A DNA stretch of 64,000 bases from Acidimicrobiales bacterium. Lineage in GTDB: Bacteria; Actinomycetota; Acidimicrobiia; Acidimicrobiales; Aldehydirespiratoraceae. Location of the stretch: positions 219,246 to 283,245 of the forward strand of contig JAQWMR010000001.1 of NCBI GenBank assembly GCA_029246685.1, written 5' to 3'. The notes beneath the pieces were generated by a model. The model saw nothing but the letters and a program-made list of their open reading frames with translations. It was not told where the DNA came from and did not search any database. The position numbers and the translations under genes were made by a program. Shown piece by piece: positions 30,311 through 39,797 of the stretch (the first letter of the stretch is position 1; each line of letters begins with the position of its first letter).

Positions 30311-31807
30311 ATGTCGTCCCTGCTCGCCGCTTCGGAGTTCGTCCGCCCGCCGATCGACTGGCACGCAGCCGCGCCCGAACTGACCTTGCTCATCTTCGGT
30401 GCTGTCATCACGATGATGGACATCGGCTGGCTCGAGCGAGGCCGCAAGACTGCGTCTGCGATCGCGTCGATCGCGCTGCTGGCCACGATGATTCCGATCG
30501 TCACACTGGCGGTGGATGGCTCCGACCGGTCCATGTTCGGCGGCGCCTTCGTCGTCGACAACTACAGCCTCATCATGAAGGCGATGTTCGTGCTGGCCGG
30601 CTACATCGTCGTCCTGCTCTCCACGAACTACATCGCGGAGGGCGACTACTGGGAGAACGAGTACTACGGCCTTCTGCTGAGTTCGATCCTCGGCATGGTC
30701 CTCATGGCGTCGGCTCGTGACCTGATCACGATCTTCGTCGCCCTCGAGCTGCTGTCCATCCCGGCCTACATGCTCGCCACCTGGCGCAAGCGGGACCTCA
30801 AGAGCAACGAGGCGGGCCTGAAATACTACCTGATGGGCGTCTTCGCCTCCGCGGTGATGCTCTACGGCATGTCGCTGCTCTACGGCGAGTCAGGGTCCAC
30901 CCTGCTGGTCGACATCAATGCCGCCCTCGGTGCGGCGAGCGAGCCCTCCGCTGTTGTCGTGCTCGGTGCGATCTTCGTGGTCGTAGGTTTCGCCTTCAAG
31001 GTCTCGGCCTTCCCGTTCCACACCTGGGCGCCCGACACCTACGAGGGTGCGCCCACGCCGGTCACGGCGTTCCTGTCGGTTGCGTCGAAGGCCGCGGGTT
31101 TTGTCGCGCTGATGAACATCGTGTTCGTCGCCCTCCTCGGCCGTGACGACATCATTGAGCCGCTGATGTGGGTCCTCGCCGCCGCGTCGATGACCGTCGG
31201 CAACCTCATCGCACTCCGCCAGACCAACATCGTCCGCATGCTCGCCTACTCCGGCGTCGCCCAGGCGGGCTATATGCTGGCGCCGTTGGCCGTCTACGGC
31301 GACGTGCCCGACACGGCGCTCGGCGCTGTCGTCACCTATCTCGTCATCTATGCCGCGATGAACCTCGGCGCATTCGCCGTGGTGATGGCCGTCGCTCGCA
31401 AGACTCGCTCGGCCGAGATCAGCGACTACCGCGGGCTGTTCCACTACGCCCCGGGTCTCACCGTCGCCATGACGATCTTCCTGTTCTCGCTGGCCGGTAT
31501 CCCACCGCTCGGTGGCTGGTTCGCCAAGTTCCGCGTGATCGAAGCCCTGATCGATGCCAACAACGCATCTGGCGTGGTGCTCGGTATGGTCGTGGCCGTC
31601 AACTCGGTGATCGCTCTCTACTACTACGCCAAGATCGGGCTCGCGATGTGGGGCGAAGAGACGCCCGACGGCGACCTCAGCAAGGTCGATGTGCCGGTCT
31701 CGCTCGTGGCTGCGATCGGCATCACGGCGATCGTCACGATCGCCTTCGGGCTCGGCGTGGTCGTCGGTGACTTCACCGACGTGAGCCTCCTGGCCTCCGG
31801 CGGCTGA
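30311..31807 (+). CDS. nuoN: NADH-quinone oxidoreductase subunit N (copy 2)
   Basis: NuoN (498 aa, ND2-type) with AFPFHTWAPDTYEGAPTPV and the following lysine-bearing helix (SVASKAAGFVALM). Four bases separate it from nuoM, and the methyltransferase gene begins 7 nt after its stop, so that gene is probably part of the same transcript. Confidence 0.96.
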   Translation: MSSLLAASEFVRPPIDWHAAAPELTLLIFGAVITMMDIGWLERGRKTASAIASIALLATMIPIVTLAVDGSDRSMFGGAFVVDNYSLIMKAMFVLAGYIVVLLSTNYIAEGDYWENEYYGLLLSSILGMVLMASARDLITIFVALELLSIPAYMLATWRKRDLKSNEAGLKYYLMGVFASAVMLYGMSLLYGESGSTLLVDINAALGAASEPSAVVVLGAIFVVVGFAFKVSAFPFHTWAPDTYEGAPTPVTAFLSVASKAAGFVALMNIVFVALLGRDDIIEPLMWVLAAASMTVGNLIALRQTNIVRMLAYSGVAQAGYMLAPLAVYGDVPDTALGAVVTYLVIYAAMNLGAFAVVMAVARKTRSAEISDYRGLFHYAPGLTVAMTIFLFSLAGIPPLGGWFAKFRVIEALIDANNASGVVLGMVVAVNSVIALYYYAKIGLAMWGEETPDGDLSKVDVPVSLVAAIGITAIVTIAFGLGVVVGDFTDVSLLASGG

Positions 31808-31814
31808 GCGACGC

Positions 31815-32864
31815 ATGGCCGCCGAGTCGCTCGCCGACCGGCTCGATCAACTCATCGCCGATATCGGCCCCATCCCCGTCTCGGTCTATGTGGAAGCTGC
31901 GCTCTACGACGCCGACGCCGGCTTCTACACAGCGGGCGGCGGCCAGGCCGGTCGTCGCGGCGACTTTCTGACGGCACCCGAAGTCGGGCCGCTGTTCGGC
32001 CATGTGATCGGCCGCGCCCTCGACTCCTGGTGGCGCGATGCCGGCGAGCCGGACTCCTTCATCGTCCACGAGTGGGGGGCGGGTCCGGGAACCCTCGCTC
32101 GATCGGTGATCGATGGCGAGCCCGAGGTCCTCGTCTCCGGCGCGCTGCAATGGGTCGCCATCGAGCGGTCGGACCCGCAGCGCGACCGGCATCCGGAACA
32201 CCCGGCGGTGCGTTCCGCGGCCACGCTTCCGGCGACCAGCCCGAACGTGGTCCTTGCCAACGAGCTCGTCGACAACCTGCCGTTCGACATCCACGAGCGA
32301 ACCGCCGAGGGCTGGTGCCAGCTGCTGGTGGACGAGCGTGGTGATGACGGCCGATTCACGGAGGTCCACGACGAGGTCGACCCGGCGGCGAACCTTCCCG
32401 ACCTGGCGACACGCGCACGGGTGCCGGTGATCAACGCGGGTCGCGAATGGCTCGCCGACGTGTTGGCGACCCTGCAGGGCGGTGGCCGTGTCGTGGTGTT
32501 CGACTACGGCGCGGACACAGCCGTGCTCGCGGCTCGGGGCCTCGGCTGGCTCCGTACGCACGTGGCGCACGGCGGCGAATCAGACTGGCTCGTCGCGCCC
32601 GGCTCCTGCGATATCACCACCGACGTTCCGTTCGACCAGCTGACCTCCCTTCGAGATCCGGTCGCTCGGTCGCGACAAGACGATTGGCTGCGGAGGCATG
32701 GCATCGACGAGTTGGTCGAGGCCGGGCGTCGGCAGTGGGAGGAGTCGGCATCTGTCGGCGACCTCGCCGCGCTGAAGGCTCGTAGTCGGGTACGCGAGGC
32801 CGACGCGCTCCTCGATCCCGACGGGATGGGCCAGTTCGAGGTTCTCGAGTGGCTCGCCGAGTGA
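31815..32864 (+). CDS. MidA/NDUFAF7-family SAM-dependent methyltransferase
   Basis: The 349-residue protein matches the MidA/DUF185 family, whose mitochondrial member NDUFAF7 dimethylates an arginine of the NuoD homologue NDUFS2 and is needed for complex I assembly. Family markers are GPIPVSVYVEAALYDADAGF near the N-terminus, RRGDFLTAPEVGPLFGHVIG (47-66), the SAM-binding HEWGAGPGTLA (85-95) and NELVDNLPF. It starts 7 nt after nuoN of the second operon, and NuoD of that operon keeps the target-type arginine (Arg69). The proposed substrate is inference; the family assignment is from motifs. Confidence 0.88.
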   Translation: MAAESLADRLDQLIADIGPIPVSVYVEAALYDADAGFYTAGGGQAGRRGDFLTAPEVGPLFGHVIGRALDSWWRDAGEPDSFIVHEWGAGPGTLARSVIDGEPEVLVSGALQWVAIERSDPQRDRHPEHPAVRSAATLPATSPNVVLANELVDNLPFDIHERTAEGWCQLLVDERGDDGRFTEVHDEVDPAANLPDLATRARVPVINAGREWLADVLATLQGGGRVVVFDYGADTAVLAARGLGWLRTHVAHGGESDWLVAPGSCDITTDVPFDQLTSLRDPVARSRQDDWLRRHGIDELVEAGRRQWEESASVGDLAALKARSRVREADALLDPDGMGQFEVLEWLAE

Positions 32865-32977
32865 GCCGACCGGGATGAACGGACCGAACGGGCTACCGTC
32901 GTAGGAGGCGCTTTGGGGACGCCGACCACGTGGGGCCCGAACCGTGAGGTGACGCCAGGGCCCGACTCTCGAGCCCG

Positions 32978-34138
32978 ATGGTAGTCAGCGCCATCGCGTC
33001 GCTGGCTGCCGGCGTGGTCCACGCCGTCGCGATCGGCATCTACGTGGACTCGCGCCAGGCGTCCCTCGTCTTCGTCGCGATGGCCATCTTCCAGGTCGGC
33101 TGGGCGGTCACGGTCCTTGCCGCGCCGCTCACCCGAACCGAGCGGGTCACGGTGGTCGCTGCCGGTGCCCTCGGCAACGCGGCTCTGGCCGTCGGCTGGT
33201 TCATGGCCACTGGCGGCAGCGTCTCCTTCATCGACGGTCTCGAGATCAGCCACGGCGTCACCACCTCCGACGCGGTCGCGGCTGCGCTCGCCACGATGAG
33301 CACGCTCACCGCAGCAATCGGCCTCGTGGGCGAACGAGCCGCCGCCCGCCGCCATGTCAGCGCCCGACCAGTCGATGCGCTGCGCGCCGGCCTCATCGTC
33401 GCAGTAATCGGCGTCGTCGCGATTCCTGGGCTCGTCGCGGCCTCTGATCACGCGGCCCACGACCACGGTGAGGTCGTCGAGGCGGCCGACGGCACGGTGG
33501 TGGACGACGGACATGACCACGCTCCGGCGGTGAGAGAGGAAGGCACCGGCACGGTCTTCGAAGTCGTCCCGATCGTCGAGTCCGCGCCATATCCCCCGGA
33601 CCTGCCCATCAACCTCGGCGGCATGCCGGGCGTCTCGCCGGAGCAGCAGGCGCGGGCCGAGAACCTCGTGGCCGTCTCCCTCGCCCGCCTGCCGCAGTGC
33701 ATGGATCCAGCCGACGCGGTCGCGGACGGCTACTACTCATTCGGTGATGGCGTCACCGGCCACGAGCATTACCTCAACTGGGACCTCATCGACGACGGTC
33801 GGATCCTCGATCCGGACTATCCCGAGTCGCTCGTCTACGCGATGTTCATGCTCGACAGCGCGGACACCCTCGACACGGTGCCCGACGTGGGCAGCGAACT
33901 CATGTAGTGGCGCGTCCACCAGGACATCTGCATGACCACCGGGAACCAGCCCACGTTGGCCGGGCTCCGGTCGATCGGGGGCGAGTGTGGTAGCGGCGTG
34001 GGGTTCCCGCTCATTCCGATGATCCATGTGTGGATCGAGCCGAACGAGTGCGGCCCCTTTGCGGCCCTGAAGGGCATCGGCGCCGGTCAGGTGGCCGAGG
34101 GCGAGGACACGCTCTGCGACCATGCCCACGGGCACTGA
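32978..34138 (+). pseudogene. Membrane protein gene interrupted by one in-frame TAG
   Basis: Reading from ATG 32978 gives four to five helices, a His-rich linker (AAHDHGEVVEAADG) and an extracytoplasmic domain up to ELM, then TAG at 33905-33907. The same frame continues as WRVHQDICMTTGNQPTLAG through to HAHGH and TGA at 34138. The two parts read as one domain: similar actinobacterial proteins have a Gln before the Trp, so CAG to TAG is the simplest explanation. Function unknown. Sequencing error or readthrough cannot be excluded. Confidence 0.7.
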
Positions 34139-34257
34139 CGAGCCGGACTGGGTCATTCGGCCTATCTGGGGCCCGCAGGCTTGGCCGTGTCAGAGTTCGC
34201 CCAAATGAGCCGAGCGCCTCAGGCTCAGCGCCCCTGATTCCGATTCCCTGGATCCTC

Positions 34258-34461
34258 GTGGCCCTTACAGAGCCCCAAGACGCAATCGGCGGCGGTCATT
34301 CGCTGCATGTCGACCACTTCGGCCTGAGCATCGGCTGGGTGTCCGTCGGCTTTCCCCTCACCTGCACCGTCGACGATGTGTACCGGCGCTACCTCGATCT
34401 GCTGCGCATCATCCGGCGCGGCCCCGTGAACCTCATCAACGCACCGATCGATGATCTTTAG
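34258..34461 (+). CDS. Doubtful 67-residue ORF
   Basis: GTG 34258 opens a 67-residue frame ending VNLINAPIDDL. Codon use from about 34300 on looks coding (VDDVYRRYLDLLRIIRRG), but I recognise no family and find no Shine-Dalgarno or -10 box. It may be a remnant. Confidence 0.25.
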   Translation: MALTEPQDAIGGGHSLHVDHFGLSIGWVSVGFPLTCTVDDVYRRYLDLLRIIRRGPVNLINAPIDDL

Positions 34462-34554
34462 GCGCTGTCAACCCCAACCGGCACGGACAGAGCCTTTGTC
34501 GCTCGTCGTCTCGCTGCCCTCCAGGTCGGCTGACCCGTGCGGCCCGCGGCCGCC

Positions 34555-34560
34555 TAGTCT
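34555..34560 (+). promoter_or_regulatory. Leaderless-type -10 box of the TetR gene
   Basis: TAGTCT lies 8 nt before GTG 34569, placing the predicted transcription start at the start codon. No Shine-Dalgarno is present. Confidence 0.5.
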
Positions 34561-34568
34561 GGACGTCT

Positions 34569-35186
34569 GTGACCTTCACGGACCGCCAGCCGCTCACTCG
34601 TGAGCGAGTCGCCACCGCTGCGGTGGCGTTCATCGACGAGCACGGCCTCGATGCGTTGTCGATGCGCAAGCTCGGCGCCGAGCTCGGCGTCGAAGCCATG
34701 TCGCTCTACAACCACGTCGCCAACAAGGCGGATCTACTCGACGCAGTCTCCGACCGGTTGTACACCGACGTGCTTGCCGCCTACGGCGAACCCACAGGAG
34801 ACTGGAAGTTGCACGCCCGGGCGCTCTCACACGCCTATGTCGACGTGGCGGCCGCGCATCCCAAGGCGGTCACGCTGCTGATCCATCCGGCGCGGGAGTC
34901 CGACGCGGCCGAGATCTTTGATCAGCGCATTGTGGAGGCCGCGCAGCTGATGACCGATGATCCGCGTATCGGTGCGCTCGCCTTCGCCACCGTCGCCAGC
35001 TGGGTGATCGGGACGATCGTGAATGAGCACGGCGTGGTGCCGGTCGCCGCCCCGCTGCTCGACGATGGCTGCGAGGATCCGCGCCAGCTCCAGCGAGCCG
35101 CTGACCTTCTCTCGGCTGAAGAGAAGTTCAACGAGGGTCTCGAGGTCGTCCTCGCTGGCCTCGAAGCGCGCTACTTCGCCGATTGA
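34569..35186 (+). CDS. TetR/AcrR-family transcriptional regulator
   Basis: The 205-residue protein has an N-terminal TetR HTH (about 9-56) with the recognition part GVEAMSLYNHVANKADLLDAV. The helical C-terminal domain resembles the TetR_C group, with a conserved EHG in VNEHGVVPVAAPLL. The inducer is unknown. It faces the SnoaL-like gene tail to tail with an 8-bp gap, and its targets are not obvious from position. Confidence 0.9.
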   Translation: MTFTDRQPLTRERVATAAVAFIDEHGLDALSMRKLGAELGVEAMSLYNHVANKADLLDAVSDRLYTDVLAAYGEPTGDWKLHARALSHAYVDVAAAHPKAVTLLIHPARESDAAEIFDQRIVEAAQLMTDDPRIGALAFATVASWVIGTIVNEHGVVPVAAPLLDDGCEDPRQLQRAADLLSAEEKFNEGLEVVLAGLEARYFAD

Positions 35187-35194
35187 GCTCCGGG

Positions 35195-35650
35195 TCAGTC
35201 GATCAGATCCTGCCAACCAGCGGCGATGTGTTCGAGCCACCATTGCGGCGCGTTGTCGATGAGGTTCGACATGTTCGAGTAGTCGTGCCAGCGCTCGATC
35301 TTGCCGTCTTCGGTGAGCTCCATCACCGAGACGAATGGGTGCATCACCCGCTCGCCGGTCCGGAACACCCACTCCTCCTCGTGCTCAGTGACCACTCGGT
35401 GGCCGTCGGCGAGGATCACGGGGTCGTGGTGGATGTGGTCGGGAACGGGCTCCAGACCAAGTCGTAGGCGAGCAACGATCTGCGCGGGCCCGTAGGCGCC
35501 GCCGCCGGACTCACCGATGCCGACGTCGACATAGTTCGCCTCCGGGGTGAAGAACGAGGCGATGCCATCCCAATCGTGGGCGTAGAGCGCATCCCAGTAG
35601 CGCCCGACGATCTCCCTGTTGCGTTCAGCGACCGAGTCGGTGTTCGTCAT
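35195..35650 (-). CDS. SnoaL/limonene-epoxide-hydrolase-like protein
   Basis: A 151-residue NTF2-fold protein. It begins with a helix containing IVGRYWDALYAHDWDGIASF and ends with strands carrying GKIERWHDYSNMSNLI, which resembles the WRDYFD-type strand of limonene-1,2-epoxide hydrolase. The pocket residues fit either a SnoaL-like or an epoxide-hydrolase-like enzyme, and I cannot choose. ATG 35650 lies 8 nt after a TACGCT box on the minus strand. Confidence 0.82.
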   Translation of the reverse strand: MTNTDSVAERNREIVGRYWDALYAHDWDGIASFFTPEANYVDVGIGESGGGAYGPAQIVARLRLGLEPVPDHIHHDPVILADGHRVVTEHEEEWVFRTGERVMHPFVSVMELTEDGKIERWHDYSNMSNLIDNAPQWWLEHIAAGWQDLID

Positions 35651-35658
35651 GGTCGCAA

Positions 35659-35664
35659 AGCGTA
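35659..35664 (-). promoter_or_regulatory. Leaderless-type -10 box of the 35650 gene
   Basis: AGCGTA on the plus strand reads TACGCT on the minus strand, 8 nt upstream of the ATG at 35650. Confidence 0.45.
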
Positions 35665-35790
35665 GACATCGCTCTGTGGATGGGCGAATGCTCCGGCGAC
35701 GTTCGCCTGAGCCACCCGGCCCGCTCCGTCGCCAGGGTGGGCGCGGATGCGGACCGAGTGGCTGCTGGCCCCTCCAGGGGCGATCGTGGG

Positions 35791-37380
35791 TCAGTCGAGT
35801 CGGCCGGCTGCGGCTGCGGCTGCGGGTGGTGGTGGGGGTGTTGGGTTGGTTCGTTGTGAGGCGTTGTAGGCCTCGACGAAGACGTTGCGTTCGGCGACGC
35901 GGCGGCGGTTGGCGGCGATGCCTTTTCGGCCGAGCCAGACGACGAGGATGATGATCGGGATGAACGGGAGAACGCCGCCGAGGACGAGCATCAGGAGGCT
36001 GAGCACGAAGATCATGGCGCTCCAGCCTCCGGAGAAGCTGTCGCCGAAGCCGGGGAGTGGGTCGTCGCGGCCAGCGGAGATGAAGACCGAGTCGGAGCCG
36101 TTGGGTTCGGCGTTGGCGTCGGTTTCGGCGGTTGCGGTGACGTCGATGGTGATTTGGCGGCCGCCGCTGGTGTCGACGCGGTGGATGAAGCCGTCGTCGG
36201 CGTCGAGCACGGCGTAGACGAGGAGGTCGTCGTCGGGGGCCATGCGTTCGAGGGTGGCGTTGCCGGCGTTGACGGTGAAGTCATCGCGGCGCAGCCGGAA
36301 CGCCGGCGCGGTGACGTCGATGTCGGTGAGTGCGTCTTCGCCGGTGTTGCTGATCTGCACACACAGCACGGCGCTGCCGTCGGCCTCGATCGAGAGGTCG
36401 GACACGCCGGGGCAGGCGTCTTCCATGTCCTCGCCGAGCCAGGCGACGACTTCCATGTCGGATCCGAGCCGGTCGGGGTCGGCCTCGATGATCGTGACGG
36501 TGATCGAGGACAGGGTGATCCGGTCGCCGATTGTTTTGCGTTGTCCTCGGAGCCGTTCGAGATCTGCCTGGAGCGACTCGACTTCTTCTTCGAGTTGGAG
36601 GATGAGGTTCAGGTCGGGGGCCTCGTCGAGGCGGTCCTGCACTCGCTGCACCGCGCCCTCGGCGGCGATGATGCGGGCATCGAGATCGACAACGACCTCG
36701 GTGACATCGTCGGTCGTGACCGATTCGGCGATCACGCCGACACCGTTCACGCCGTCGAGACCGGTGAGCGATGCCATCACGTTCGGGAAGTCCTCGGGGG
36801 GAACGCGCACCGTCAACACGGTTCGGGGGTTCGTGCCGCCCTGGCTGTCCTGACCCTAGATCGCGCCGCCGTTGGCGAACACCGCGTTGATCACCGTGTC
36901 CGTCGTCGCCTTCACACCAGGCGACTCCAGCACGACCTCACCCGTGAAAATGATCTGCAACCCGACAAACAACGCAGCCCCCAACGCGTTCTGCTCATCC
37001 GGCGTCGGAAACTCAACCTGCGGCGCTTCGCTCTCGGTCGGGTCGACTTGGTCCGCATCGGCGCCGAATTCGCCGTCGTCGTCGAATGTCAAGTCGGCCG
37101 GCTCGTTCACGGACAGGCGTTCGCCGATGTCGTCGGGTTCGGACACGGGGTCGTCCGAACTGACGCTGTCGCCGTGGTCTGAAGGTCTATCAGTCCCGGC
37201 TCCCCCGCTGATCGCGGAATCGACCTGGTCGAAGCTCGCGTTGCTGTCGTCGTCGCCGCAGGCGGCGCCGACCAGCGCAATGAGCACGAGGAGCGCAAGC
37301 CAGCGGGCTCGGCGCGCCGTGCGTGCGCGTGGATCTCTGATGTCAGAGACGCGGAACCTTGCCTTGTTGAGCATGAACAT
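35791..37380 (-). pseudogene. DUF4349-type lipoprotein gene interrupted by one in-frame TAG
   Basis: From ATG 37380 the frame gives a basic n-region, a hydrophobic segment and AACGDDDS, a lipoprotein-like signal, then an acidic linker and the start of a DUF4349 domain, and stops at TAG 36856-36858. The same frame continues as GQDSQGGTNPRTVLTVRVP, the DUF4349 core (about 36820 to 36500, with a heptad region LEEEVESLQADLERLRGQRK), a beta-rich part, a membrane helix and a Pro/Ala tail, ending at 35791. CAG to TAG is the simplest cause. DUF4349 proteins are cell-surface proteins of unknown function. Confidence 0.75.
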
Positions 37381-37542
37381 GGCGAACCCCCCACGGGTCA
37401 TGATTGCGGAGTCTGACGGATGGTGGGGGCCGCGGTTCCCGAGAACCGGAAATGTGTGCGTTTCGTCACCTCGTCGTAGTGTTCGACATGTCTTGCACGG
37501 CGCACTGAACGGCGTGCGAAACGGTGTGAACAGGGGGATCTG
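37381..37542. promoter_or_regulatory. Divergent region with a possible leaderless six-codon uORF
   Basis: TAGTGT at 37477-37482 lies 5 nt before an ATG (37488) that opens the six-residue frame MSCTAH and then stops at 37508. The molybdopterin oxidoreductase starts 34 nt later, after a GGGGGATC run. The short frame could be a leader peptide or chance. Confidence 0.3.
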
Positions 37543-39777
37543 ATGGCTGGATCGACAATCGAGGGACGGCATATCCACATCCGGACCTGTCATCTCTGCG
37601 AGGCGATGTGTGGGCTGGAAGTCCACGTGGAGACGAACGAGGACGGCGCCGATGAAGTCAAGCTGATCCGGCCCGATCGGGACGACGTGTGGTCGAAGGG
37701 CTACATCTGCCCGAAGGGGACGACCCTCGGTCATCTCCACCACGACCCGGATCGCCTCCGGGTGCCGATGGTGAAGGACGAGAACGGCGTGCACCAGGAG
37801 GCCACCTGGGACGCCGCCTTCGCCCGGGCGGAAGAGCTGATGGCGGGCGTGATCGCCGAGCACGGCAAGGAGGCGCTGACGATCTACATCGGCAACCCCG
37901 CCGCCCACAACTATTCGATCTCTCGCTACACCGGCCTGATGATGGGGCTTGCTGATCTCCCTGGCCCGATCTACTCCGCCGGCACGGTCGACCAGTGGCC
38001 GAAGAACGTCACCTGCTGGACGATGTACGGCAACCAATGGCGCATCCCCGCCCCGGATCTCCCCAACACCAATTTCATCGTCGTGATGGGAGCCAACCCC
38101 CATGCGAGTCAGGGCTCGTTGCTCGCCTGCCCCGACGTGCTCGGCGAGCTCGACAAGGTCCGCGAGCGCGGCAAGGTCGTCGTGATCGATCCCCGCCGCA
38201 CGGGCACCGTCGACCATGCCGATCAGTGGCTCCCGGTCTTCCCTGGTACCGATGCGGCCCTCATGCTGGCGATCGTCCACGTCCTCTACGACGAGGGTCT
38301 CGTCGAACTCGGCCATCTTGCGGACCGGGTCAAGAACCTCGATGTGCTGGAGCGGCTCGCCGCTGAGTTCCCGCCGGAGCGCGTCGCCGCCACGTGCGGC
38401 GTCGCGGCCGACGAGATCCGGACGCTCGCTCAGGAGTTTGCCGCCGCTGACAAGGCCGTCTGGTACGCCCGGATCGGGACATGCAACCAGGAGTTCGGCA
38501 CGCTTGCGTCCTGGCTCCCTGATGCCATCAACATCATCACCGGGAATTTCGACACCGAGGGTGGCTTGATGTGGGGCAAGCCCATCGCGTGGTCGGCCAC
38601 GCTGCAGGATCGGGGCGTGCCGATCGAGTTCGGGCGCTTCCACTCCCGCGTCCGGGGGGCGCCCGAGGTGATGGGTCAGTTCCCGGTGTCGTGCATGGCC
38701 GAGGAGATCGCGACGCCGGGCGACGGTCAGCTGAAAGCGCTCGTGACAGTGGCCGGCAACCCGGTCATCTCGGCGCCCGAAGCCGACCGGCTCGACGACG
38801 CACTGCCGATGCTCGATTGCATGATCTCGATCGACAACGCGTTGAACGAGACCACCCGGCACGCCGACGTCATCTTCCCCGGGCTCTCGCCGCTCGAACA
38901 GCCCCACTACGACGAACTTCTCTGGGCATGGGCGGTTCGTTCCGCCGGCAAGTGGTCGCCGCCGCTCTTCGAGCCTCAGGATGGCCGCCCTGGCGAGTGG
39001 GAAGTGCTCCTTCGGGTCGGCGCGATGATGGGCGGGATCCCCCAGGAGCACGTCGACGTCAAGGCGATCGACGATGGGTTCTTCGCCGCCTTCGCCGAGA
39101 TGGGCGGCGCCGATCCGGCAGTCGCCCTCGAGGCCTGCCCTGCGCCCGGACCCGAGCGGCTCAACGACAACGCGATCCGCACCGGTCCGTGGGGTGACAG
39201 ATACGGCGAGAATCCCGACGGTCTCACCCTGGAGAGCTTCAAGGACGCCCCGCACGGCATCGACATGGGGCCGATGGTTCCCCGGATCGATGAGATGATC
39301 GGCCACACCGACGGCATGATCGACATCGCCCCGCCCTATGTGGTCGCTGACGTTCCCCGGCTGGAGGAGCGCCTCTCCCGGTCGAACGACGGGCTGCTCC
39401 TCACCAGCCGCCGCCACGTGCGATCCAACAACTCGTGGATGCACAACGTGAAGGTGCTCGTGAAGGGCAAGGACCGCTGCACCCTGCTGATCCACCCGGA
39501 TGACGCGGCCGCGAGCGGCGTGGCCGATGGCGCAGTCGCCCGCGTCACGTCCGAAGCCGGAACCCTCGAAGTGCCGGTTGAGGTCAGCGACGAAATGCGC
39601 CCCGGCGTGGTCTCGCTGCCCCACGGCTGGGGCCACGACAAGCCCGGCACCCGCATGTCGGTTGCTCGTGAGCACGCCGGTGTGAACAACAACGTGCTCG
39701 CGCCGGGCACGTTCGTCGACGTCCCGTCGGGCAACGCCGCCGTCAACGGCATCCCCGTCGAGGTCGCGCCCGCCTAG
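37543..39777 (+). CDS. Molybdopterin-dependent oxidoreductase (DMSO reductase family)
   Basis: The 744-residue protein has an N-terminal [4Fe-4S] site: Cys16, Cys19, Cys23 and Cys56 in CHLCEAMCGLEV...GYICPKG. The long molybdopterin-binding domains follow (NFIVVMGANPHASQG; DPRRTGTVDHADQWLPV; ITGNFDTEGG), and a C-terminal dinucleotide-binding domain contains LPHGWGHDKPG. There is no Tat signal, so it is probably cytoplasmic. It is formate-dehydrogenase-like in organisation but has no adjacent partner subunit, so substrate and electron acceptor are unknown. ATG 37543 follows a GGGGGATC run 5 nt upstream. Confidence 0.88.
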   Translation: MAGSTIEGRHIHIRTCHLCEAMCGLEVHVETNEDGADEVKLIRPDRDDVWSKGYICPKGTTLGHLHHDPDRLRVPMVKDENGVHQEATWDAAFARAEELMAGVIAEHGKEALTIYIGNPAAHNYSISRYTGLMMGLADLPGPIYSAGTVDQWPKNVTCWTMYGNQWRIPAPDLPNTNFIVVMGANPHASQGSLLACPDVLGELDKVRERGKVVVIDPRRTGTVDHADQWLPVFPGTDAALMLAIVHVLYDEGLVELGHLADRVKNLDVLERLAAEFPPERVAATCGVAADEIRTLAQEFAAADKAVWYARIGTCNQEFGTLASWLPDAINIITGNFDTEGGLMWGKPIAWSATLQDRGVPIEFGRFHSRVRGAPEVMGQFPVSCMAEEIATPGDGQLKALVTVAGNPVISAPEADRLDDALPMLDCMISIDNALNETTRHADVIFPGLSPLEQPHYDELLWAWAVRSAGKWSPPLFEPQDGRPGEWEVLLRVGAMMGGIPQEHVDVKAIDDGFFAAFAEMGGADPAVALEACPAPGPERLNDNAIRTGPWGDRYGENPDGLTLESFKDAPHGIDMGPMVPRIDEMIGHTDGMIDIAPPYVVADVPRLEERLSRSNDGLLLTSRRHVRSNNSWMHNVKVLVKGKDRCTLLIHPDDAAASGVADGAVARVTSEAGTLEVPVEVSDEMRPGVVSLPHGWGHDKPGTRMSVAREHAGVNNNVLAPGTFVDVPSGNAAVNGIPVEVAPA

Positions 39778-39797
39778 GCATCCTCGACGTCCGGGAC

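Larger units (their letters stand above)
34139..34568. other. Poorly coding stretch before the TetR gene
   Basis: About 430 bp with no convincing conserved gene. One short ORF (34258-34461) is listed separately. I see no tRNA, strong hairpin or insertion-sequence end here. Confidence 0.5.
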
